A stretch of 12,273 nucleotides of DNA from Bacillota bacterium (lineage in GTDB: Bacteria; Bacillota_I; Bacilli_A; RFN20; CAG-826), in contig VHBF01000009.1 of NCBI GenBank assembly GCA_016872075.1, positions 1 through 12,273 on the forward strand. Direction: 5' to 3'. Every line of letters begins with the position of its first letter. Position 1 is the stretch's first letter. Positions 7,525 through 12,273 of this stretch are shown here, in pieces. The translations under genes and the position numbers were made by a program. Below the pieces are notes generated by a model. That model did not search any database. It had not been told where the DNA came from and saw only the letters and a program-made list of their open reading frames with translations.

Positions 7525-8138
7525 AACAACCGATTGTGAATGGCTTGATACGTATTTTCAATGACGGTTTGTAAAGGTAATGAGGCGTCAATAATAACAA
7601 AACGGTCTTTAAATCGTTTGGCTAATTGTAAGTAGGTGTCCCGGACTTTTTGATGAAATGATAGTTGTTCTAAATCCAAGCGATTAATTTCGCGGTTAGC
7701 ATTCGCAGCGATTCGTTTTAATCCTAATTCTGGTGGTATATCAAACAAAAGGGTCAATTGAGGATAGGAGGATTCGGTGGCAAATAAATTGATACTTAAG
7801 ACCGCCTCAATCCCTAAACCCCTTGCCCCACCTTGATAAGCTAAACTCGAATCAATGAATCGATCACAAATGACAATTTTTCCTGCTTTTAAGGCGGGCC
7901 AAATTTTTTCCACTAAATTCTGACGCCGACTTGCCGCTAATAACAATGCTTCTGCTCGTGAATCAAGTTTGGTGTTTTCTTTTTGGAGAATGACTTGGCG
8001 AATTTGTTCGGCAATAGGTGTACCACCGGGTTCTCGGGTTTCTTCAATGACAAAACCTTCTTTTCTTAATCGCGCAATCACTTCCTTCATCACGGAAGTT
8101 TTGCCGCTACCTTCTGGTCCTTCTAAGGTAATAAACAT
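7521..8138 (-). CDS. tmk: Thymidylate kinase (dTMP kinase)
   Basis: Predicted 205-residue cytoplasmic enzyme that phosphorylates dTMP to dTDP with ATP, the essential step between thymidylate synthesis or salvage and dTTP. Visible motifs, in order: P-loop GPEGSGKT at 7-14, nucleotide-binding TREPGG at 34-39, LLAASRRQ around 66-73, the DRF motif at 92-94 followed by the substrate-binding SSLAYQGGARGLG stretch, and a LID-like region with arginines (ANREINRLDLE) before FHQKVRDTY. Length is standard. AGGAG (minus strand, 8149-8145) lies six bases before the ATG inside the end of recR, from which only one base separates it. Sitting between two replication/repair genes and just before holB is the usual Bacillota arrangement (tmk...holB), although the darA and yaaR genes that lie between them in Bacillus are absent. 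Confidence 0.96.
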   Translation of the reverse strand: MFITLEGPEGSGKTSVMKEVIARLRKEGFVIEETREPGGTPIAEQIRQVILQKENTKLDSRAEALLLAASRRQNLVEKIWPALKAGKIVICDRFIDSSLAYQGGARGLGIEAVLSINLFATESSYPQLTLLFDIPPELGLKRIAANANREINRLDLEQLSFHQKVRDTYLQLAKRFKDRFVIIDASLPLQTVIENTYQAIHNRLL

Positions 8139-8139
8139 G

Positions 8140-8742
8140 TTATTCTCCTTTGATTTTTGTTCTGCCCGTGAGCGCTTTGGATAACGTTAAAGCGTCAGCA
8201 TAATCGACATGGGCACCCATCGGTAATCCATAACCAATTCGCGTGATGGTTAAGCCAGTTTTTTTCAGTAAGTTTGCAAGAAATTGGGCGGTGGTTTCGC
8301 CTTCCAAAGTAGGATTGGTTGCAATAATCACTTCTTGGTAAGGATGTTTTTTTAGTTCTTTTTGTAATGCATCAATCCGGAGATCATCAACGCCTAAACC
8401 CTTACTCGCGGATAAAACCCCACCTAGCACTTGATAGCGAAAAATGGGAGCTTCAAGTTTTTCAAAAGCGGCTACATCTTTGGAGTAGCTTACGACGACC
8501 AACGTTTGAAAAGGGCGAGTAGAGGTACAAATATCACATTGAGGATCTTCAGTCAGTACCCCACAAGTTTGGCAGGGGTGAACGAGATGCTTGACCGCAC
8601 CTAAACTTTCTTGAAATTGTAAGACATCATCTTCGCTCAATTCTAAAACGGCTTGGGCCATACGTTCAGCAGATTTATTCCCGACTCCAGGAAGTTTTTC
8701 AAAGGACTCAATTAAAGCTTGTAAACTTTTTAAAGGTTTCAT
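8140..8742 (-). CDS. recR: Recombination mediator RecR
   Basis: Predicted 200-residue DNA-binding protein that acts with RecO (and RecF) to help RecA displace SSB at gaps and breaks. Order of parts: an N-terminal helix-hairpin-helix (KLPGVGNKSAERMA, 16-29), a zinc finger with C57, C60, C69 and C72, then a Toprim domain starting at LVVVSYSKD (81-89) with ATNPTLEGETTA and GLPMGAHVDYAD later. The Toprim glutamate position reads S85; B. subtilis RecR, from memory, has Q here, so variation is tolerated. Length matches the family (about 198-200). ATG 8742 is preferred to an upstream TTG (8754): it makes an ATGA overlap with the dnaX stop and aligns with known RecR starts, and neither candidate has a good ribosome site. 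The ybaB/ebfC (yaaK) gene that normally lies between dnaX and recR is missing. Confidence 0.95.
   Translation of the reverse strand: MKPLKSLQALIESFEKLPGVGNKSAERMAQAVLELSEDDVLQFQESLGAVKHLVHPCQTCGVLTEDPQCDICTSTRPFQTLVVVSYSKDVAAFEKLEAPIFRYQVLGGVLSASKGLGVDDLRIDALQKELKKHPYQEVIIATNPTLEGETTAQFLANLLKKTGLTITRIGYGLPMGAHVDYADALTLSKALTGRTKIKGE
8145..8149 (-). promoter_or_regulatory. Ribosome binding site of tmk inside recR
   Basis: AGGAG on the minus strand covers parts of the last lysine, glycine and glutamate codons of recR and lies six bases before the tmk ATG. The end of recR thus doubles as the tmk initiation signal. Confidence 0.7.
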
Positions 8743-10346
8743 TTGAAGGTCCAATTTTTTACCGTAGGTGGCGTCTCTTGTTTGGAAGGCAATTTATTCA
8801 ATTGCGCTAAATCCATAAATAACTTTTTAAGTTTAACGGCCTCTTGACGATTAATGGCATAGACAACGCCTTCAAATCCTGCAATCGATTTGATCACTTG
8901 TTGAATAAGGGTTTGATTCGCAACGAGGTTTAATTGTAACGCGACATTCGCTTGATCCACCTCTAAGGCTAAAATGTGTTTGCTTAACACATAGGGTCTT
9001 GCATCTTTTAATAAGGCAGCAATCGCGGCAAATTGGGGTTGATAAATCATGGAATCTATTTCTTTCCAGGATTGTAAAACATCCTGTCTCGCATCTTTAT
9101 CACCCATCACCATGACTTTAATCATATTGACATCGTCGATATAAAGACCCTCGCCTGACTCAGCAATTGCAACTGGTGGCATGTTCGCAGTTGGTTTTGA
9201 ATTGGCAGCAGGTAAGGATTCTGATTTTCCTTTCATCACATCAAAAATAGTAGGTAGGGTTTTACTTTTGATTTCAGGTGAAGGCAGTTGTAAAAGCTTG
9301 AGTTGTAATAAACCTGGAATGGCAGATAGATTTCTCACATCAGCTTGGATATTCATCAGTGCTTCCGTTACAACTGGAATCCAATTAATCGATAGTGTTT
9401 CTAAGATTCGATTTGCTTCAGCCTCTTTGAGTATCGACATCAAGGAAGGTTCTTGGGTTTTAATTAGAATCAATAAATCCTTTAACATCACTAAGAGATC
9501 CATTAATAAACGTTTGAAATCGGCACCTTTTTGAACAAACTTATCAATCTTACCTACCATGGTCGAAGCGTCTTGTCGACCAATTGCAGCGAGCAATTCA
9601 ATTTTATCTTCAAGACTAACAAGGCCAAATAAATTTAAGATATCTTTTTCTTCAAAACGACCGCCAGTATACGCGATGACTTGATCAAGTAAAGATAACG
9701 CATCTCGAACTCCGCCATCCGCCAGTTGAATCACTGCTTGGACCGCTTTTTCATCATAGGGAATCTTTTCGGTTTTTAAAATAAATTGAATGCGTTCCTT
9801 GATGTCAGTGGCATTAACTTTACCGAAATCAAAACGCTGACAGCGACTCAAAATCGTCGGAATAATTTTATGGGGTTCAGTCGTCGCAAGGATAAATAAG
9901 ACATGGGCAGGGGGTTCTTCTAACGTTTTAAGTAAGGCGTTAAAAGCACCGGCTGTCATCATATGGACTTCATCAATAATGTAAATTTTATATTGACCCT
10001 TAATCGGCGCGTATTTGACTTTATCAATCAGATCACGCACTTCATCAACACCATTATTACTTGCAGCGTCAATTTCAATGACATCTGGATGACGATTTTC
10101 TTGCAAAGCTTTGCAATTTTCGCATTGCCCACAAGGTTCACTTTTTGATTGTTCACAATTTAAAGCTTTGGCGAAAATTTTCGCTAGCGAAGTTTTTCCT
10201 GTTCCTCGAGGTCCAGAAAACAAATAAGCATGCGAAAGCTTTTGATTGAGCAAAGCATTTTGTAGGGTTCGTACAATCGCTTGTTGCCCAGCAACTTGGG
10301 CAAATTGCTGAGGTCGATAAGTTCGGTAGAGTGCCTTATATGCCAT
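8739..10346 (-). CDS. dnaX: DNA polymerase III subunits tau/gamma (DnaX)
   Basis: Predicted 535-residue ATPase subunit of the clamp loader that links polymerase, helicase and clamp loading at the replication fork. The AAA+ module is intact: Walker A GPRGTGKT at 45-52, zinc-site cysteines C64, C72, C75 and C78, EIDAASNNGVDEVRD at 91-105, Walker B DEVH at 125-128, and the SRC arginine-finger motif at 167-169. The C-terminal part is diverged, with a proline/alanine-rich linker near residues 372-398, as in Bacillota tau. Two starts are possible. ATG 10361 adds five residues and has AAGGAG, but sixteen bases away. ATG 10346 matches the family N-terminus (MxYxALYRxxRP) and is chosen here; TATAAT lies 17 bases before it. 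I see no convincing gamma frameshift signal. It is the first gene of the six-gene operon and overlaps recR by 4 bp. Confidence 0.93.
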   Translation of the reverse strand: MAYKALYRTYRPQQFAQVAGQQAIVRTLQNALLNQKLSHAYLFSGPRGTGKTSLAKIFAKALNCEQSKSEPCGQCENCKALQENRHPDVIEIDAASNNGVDEVRDLIDKVKYAPIKGQYKIYIIDEVHMMTAGAFNALLKTLEEPPAHVLFILATTEPHKIIPTILSRCQRFDFGKVNATDIKERIQFILKTEKIPYDEKAVQAVIQLADGGVRDALSLLDQVIAYTGGRFEEKDILNLFGLVSLEDKIELLAAIGRQDASTMVGKIDKFVQKGADFKRLLMDLLVMLKDLLILIKTQEPSLMSILKEAEANRILETLSINWIPVVTEALMNIQADVRNLSAIPGLLQLKLLQLPSPEIKSKTLPTIFDVMKGKSESLPAANSKPTANMPPVAIAESGEGLYIDDVNMIKVMVMGDKDARQDVLQSWKEIDSMIYQPQFAAIAALLKDARPYVLSKHILALEVDQANVALQLNLVANQTLIQQVIKSIAGFEGVVYAINRQEAVKLKKLFMDLAQLNKLPSKQETPPTVKNWTFK

Positions 10347-10363
10347 AAAGTTTGATTGCATTA

Positions 10364-10369
10364 ATTATA
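10364..10369 (-). promoter_or_regulatory. Possible -10 box of the dnaX operon
   Basis: A perfect TATAAT on the minus strand ends two bases before the first dnaX ATG (10361) and 17 bases before the second (10346). The best -35 match with a 17 bp spacer is weak (TTTAAT at 10392-10387). If it is used, transcription would begin near 10357, past the first ATG, giving a leader of about ten bases before the second. It may instead be a chance A/T match. Confidence 0.35.
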
Positions 10370-10377
10370 CTCAAATT

Positions 10378-10383
10378 CTCCTT
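10378..10383 (-). promoter_or_regulatory. AAGGAG, possible but badly spaced dnaX ribosome site
   Basis: AAGGAG on the minus strand is a strong Shine-Dalgarno core, but it sits 16 bases before ATG 10361 and 31 before ATG 10346, beyond the usual 5-10 bases. The frame of ATG 10361 meets a TAA just upstream, so no longer start can use it. Confidence 0.3.
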
Positions 10384-10431
10384 CATATTAAACAGGAAAA
10401 TAAAGAAAAACCTTTTAAGAAATGCGATGCA

Positions 10432-10442
10432 TATGATAAAAT
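10432..10442 (+). promoter_or_regulatory. Possible -10 region of prfA-prmC
   Basis: Two overlapping -10-like hexamers lie here: TATGAT (10432-10437) and TAAAAT (10437-10442). The second is preceded by TGA, giving an extended TGn form. Only weak -35 candidates exist (for example TTTAAG at 10414-10419 with a 17 bp spacer). The second box ends 16 bases before the prfA ATG, so its leader would be about ten bases and the start point would fall within the AAAGG ribosome site (10446-10450). Confidence 0.35.
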
Positions 10443-10445
10443 ACG

Positions 10446-10450
10446 AAAGG
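10446..10450 (+). promoter_or_regulatory. Ribosome binding site of prfA
   Basis: AAAGG lies eight bases before the ATG at 10459. It is a moderate match at a good distance and supports the chosen start. Confidence 0.55.
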
Positions 10451-10458
10451 TCTCATAA

Positions 10459-11523
10459 ATGGAAGAAAATTTAAGAAATCGCCTTAATGTAATGCGTGAT
10501 CGTTTAACAACGATTGATGATTTACTGGTTCAAGAATCCGTTTTAAACGATTCTCGACAATTTAAGTCTCTATCAAAAGAAAGAGCAACCTTGGACAAAG
10601 TGGTGACGTTGTTTAATACTTTTGAAACCAATGAAAAGAATTTAGCGGATGCATTGGTGATGAGAAATGATGCAGATCCCGAAATTGCTCAATTGGGAAA
10701 ACTCGAAGTCGAACAACTTTCAGAATCCCAAGCTAAATTGATGGAGCAAATTAAGTTTCACCTTATCCCAATAGATCCCAATGATGATAAGAACATCGTT
10801 GTGGAAATTCGTGGGGCTGCAGGTGGAGATGAAGCGTTTATTTTTGCTAGTGATTTATTTAGAATGTATACCAAATATTGTGAAAAAAATGGTTGGAAGA
10901 TTCAAATGTTATCCGATGCTGGTGGTCAATCGACCATTACTTTCATGGTGAAAGGTGACGCAGTTTACTCCAAACTCAAATTTGAATCAGGAGCTCACCG
11001 TGTGCAACGCGTGCCGGCAACGGAAGCCTCGGGAAGAATTCACACGTCTACTGCAACCGTGCTTGTGATGCCTGAAGTTGAAGAAGTCGATATTGTCATT
11101 AATACCAATGATCTACAAGTCGATACCTATCGTTCGCAAGGTGCGGGTGGTCAAAACGTCAATAAAACAGAATCGGCAGTTCGTATAACCCATTTACCGA
11201 CTGGGATTGTAGTTTCATGCCAAATCGAAAAATCACAAATTCAAAACCGTGAACTGGCGATGAAAATGTTGTATGCAAAATTAGAAGCCCACAAACAAGC
11301 AGAAATTGATGAAAAAGTTGGCAACGAAAGAAAACTAAAAGTCGGGACTGGTGAACGAAGTGAAAAAATACGCACCTACAACTATCCTCAAAACCGGGTA
11401 ACGGATCATCGTATAGGGTTTACGATTAACCAATTAGACCGCGTGATGGAAGGTCAAATTGAAGATATTTTGGAAGCCTTAAACCATTTTGATCAACAAC
11501 AAAAACTATTAGGTGGTTTATGA
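10459..11523 (+). CDS. prfA: Peptide chain release factor 1 (RF1)
   Basis: Predicted 354-residue class-I release factor that ends translation at UAA and UAG. It is RF1 rather than RF2 because the stop-codon reading loop carries P186-A187-T188 (QRVPATE context) instead of the RF2 SPF. The catalytic GGQ is at 230-232 in GAGGQNVNKTES; Q232 is the residue PrmC methylates. A helical N-terminal domain (1 to about 100) and the AAGGDEA segment near residue 120 complete the family pattern. Length is normal (E. coli 360). The start is supported by AAAGG eight bases upstream. It opens the rightward pair with prmC, sharing ATGA (11520-11523). It diverges from dnaX across a gap of about 100 bp that probably holds both promoters. 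None of the ten complete stop codons in this window is TAG, so its sole-use codon looks rare here (small sample). Confidence 0.97.
   Translation: MEENLRNRLNVMRDRLTTIDDLLVQESVLNDSRQFKSLSKERATLDKVVTLFNTFETNEKNLADALVMRNDADPEIAQLGKLEVEQLSESQAKLMEQIKFHLIPIDPNDDKNIVVEIRGAAGGDEAFIFASDLFRMYTKYCEKNGWKIQMLSDAGGQSTITFMVKGDAVYSKLKFESGAHRVQRVPATEASGRIHTSTATVLVMPEVEEVDIVINTNDLQVDTYRSQGAGGQNVNKTESAVRITHLPTGIVVSCQIEKSQIQNRELAMKMLYAKLEAHKQAEIDEKVGNERKLKVGTGERSEKIRTYNYPQNRVTDHRIGFTINQLDRVMEGQIEDILEALNHFDQQQKLLGGL
11511..11516 (+). promoter_or_regulatory. Ribosome binding site of prmC inside prfA
   Basis: AGGTGG encodes the last glycines of RF1 and lies only three bases before the prmC ATG. It is strong but close, fitting re-initiation at the ATGA overlap. 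Confidence 0.45.
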
Positions 11524-12273
11524 CCATTCAATCCGTTTACCATCAAGCGCTTCAATCCGTTGGCATTGGCGCGGTTGATAGTTTTAGCATTCATCAATTA
11601 TTGCAATTTCATAATCAAATGAAGGATGTGAATACCTTACTCACCCACCTCGATCAATCGATGAAGAATGTTGAAAGTTTTAATCGAGATTTTTCCCGGT
11701 TAAAAAAAGGAGAACCAGTCGCTTATATACTTGGTTTTACTTCCTTTTTAGGAATGACACTTAAAGTAAATGCCACTGTGCTTATTCCTCGCCAAGAAAC
11801 GGAAGAACTAGTGTTAAAGGCCATTCAACTTTTTCCATCAGCAAATAAAATTAATGTAATCGATGTGGGTACAGGTAGTGGCGCCATTGCGTTGGCGATT
11901 AAATCAAGGATGCCTCATTGGCATGTGATGGGCACCGATATTAGTCAACCCGCGTTAAAGATTGCAAAAACCAATGCAAATCAACTTCATCTTGATATTG
12001 CATTCCATCATGGAGATGGCCTTGGATTTCTCGAAACAACGTTAAACCACACGATTCATCTCATCATCAGTAATCCCCCTTATGTTGAGAATGAACAGCA
12101 ACTTGATCCATTTGTTAAACAATATGAACCACGGCTCGCATTAATTGCTAATCCGAACACCCAATTCTATGAACAGTATTTAAAAGAAGGAAAACGATTA
12201 CTTGCCCCAAAAGGAATGTTTGCTTTTGAAATCGACCCTTCCTTAGTATCCCCTTTAAAAGCCATGACGAAAA
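11520..12273 (+). CDS. prmC: Release factor glutamine N5-methyltransferase PrmC (3' end cut by window)
   Basis: Partial gene: 251 codons are present from the ATG that overlaps the prfA stop (ATGA), and the frame is open to the right edge. With a usual length near 280, about 30 residues are missing. PrmC uses SAM to methylate the glutamine of GGQ in release factors RF1 and RF2, which improves peptide release. Visible motifs: a helical N-terminal domain; GEPVAYILGFTSF (64-76); the PRQETEEL segment, a family variant of PRPETE; the SAM-binding motif with V116-G117-T118-G119-S120-G121; and the catalytic substrate-binding N185-P186-P187-Y188. The pairing with prfA puts the enzyme beside one of its substrates, a very common bacterial arrangement. 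AGGTGG lies three bases before the start. Confidence 0.95.
   Translation, partial: MTIQSVYHQALQSVGIGAVDSFSIHQLLQFHNQMKDVNTLLTHLDQSMKNVESFNRDFSRLKKGEPVAYILGFTSFLGMTLKVNATVLIPRQETEELVLKAIQLFPSANKINVIDVGTGSGAIALAIKSRMPHWHVMGTDISQPALKIAKTNANQLHLDIAFHHGDGLGFLETTLNHTIHLIISNPPYVENEQQLDPFVKQYEPRLALIANPNTQFYEQYLKEGKRLLAPKGMFAFEIDPSLVSPLKAMTK

Noticed and set aside
8742..8754. TTG start for recR adding four residues
   Set aside because: No ribosome site precedes it, and ATG 8742 gives the family length and an ATGA overlap like other junctions in the operon.
8752..8765. A-run (six A) near the end of dnaX as a frameshift site for gamma
   Set aside because: It lies a few codons before the stop, so slippage there would not give a gamma-length product, and no stimulating hairpin is evident.
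9181..9534. Open frame of 117 codons on the + strand opposite the linker and C-terminal part of dnaX
   Set aside because: Its translation resembles nothing I recognise and the opposite strand clearly codes for DnaX.
11527..11560. TTCAATCCGTT repeated twice near the start of prmC
   Set aside because: Two short coding copies in a Gln-Ser-Val context; no third copy and no symmetry to suggest a binding site.
1..12273. Mobile elements, CRISPR arrays, tRNA or rRNA genes, riboswitches, prophage genes
   Set aside because: Reading both strands I saw no repeat-spacer pattern, transposase, terminal inverted repeats, cloverleaf or conserved aptamer core; coding density leaves almost no room for them.

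Overview
This is a 12.3 kb, gene-dense chromosomal window with roughly 40% G+C, estimated by eye on a few sampled lines. It holds eleven protein genes, two of them cut by the window edges. I see no tRNA, rRNA, CRISPR array, insertion sequence, prophage or attachment site. The largest gene-free stretch is the 97 bp divergent gap at 10362-10458 (112 bp if dnaX starts at its second ATG). The gene set points to the low-G+C Bacillota. The cluster dnaX-recR-tmk-holB-ricT-rsmI is a shortened form of the dnaX-to-yabC region of Bacillus subtilis, and RicT (YaaT) and YfhO are Bacillota families. Four genes end in TGA and tryptophan is encoded by TGG, so the standard bacterial code applies and the TGA=Trp mycoplasmas are excluded. 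The compaction and the surface-protein style would suit an Acholeplasma/Izemoplasma-type lineage or a reduced Bacilli/Erysipelotrichia lineage, but this is inference and I cannot name a genus.

Region 1 (1-4852, + strand) is a run of three overlapping genes. The first is the end of a membrane-anchored surface protein with two InlB-type B-repeats and an Ig-like segment. The second is a RluA/RluD-family rRNA pseudouridine synthase. The third is a very large YfhO-family GT-C type membrane protein, probably involved in glycosylating an envelope polymer or lipid. Consecutive genes overlap by 35 bp with the starts preferred here.

Region 2 (4849-10361, - strand) is a six-gene operon read dnaX, recR, tmk, holB, ricT, rsmI. 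Junctions are ATGA overlaps or gaps of 1-4 bp. It encodes two clamp-loader subunits (tau/gamma and delta-prime), a recombinational repair factor, dTMP kinase for DNA precursor supply, the Fe-S protein RicT, and a 16S rRNA 2'-O-methyltransferase. Its last stop codon shares a TTAA palindrome with the stop of the convergent yfhO gene.

Region 3 (10362-10458) is the short divergent control region. It carries -10-like boxes on both strands, each lying unusually near a start codon.

Region 4 (10459-12273, + strand) is prfA-prmC: release factor 1 and the methyltransferase that modifies the GGQ glutamine of release factors, coupled by an ATGA overlap. prmC runs off the right edge.

I found no clear undescribed system. 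The leads most worth checking are the predicted cytoplasmic InlB repeat in the first gene, the near-leaderless promoter geometry at the divergent gap, the restriction of TGA stops to ATGA junctions, and the gene losses from a normally conserved replication/repair cluster.
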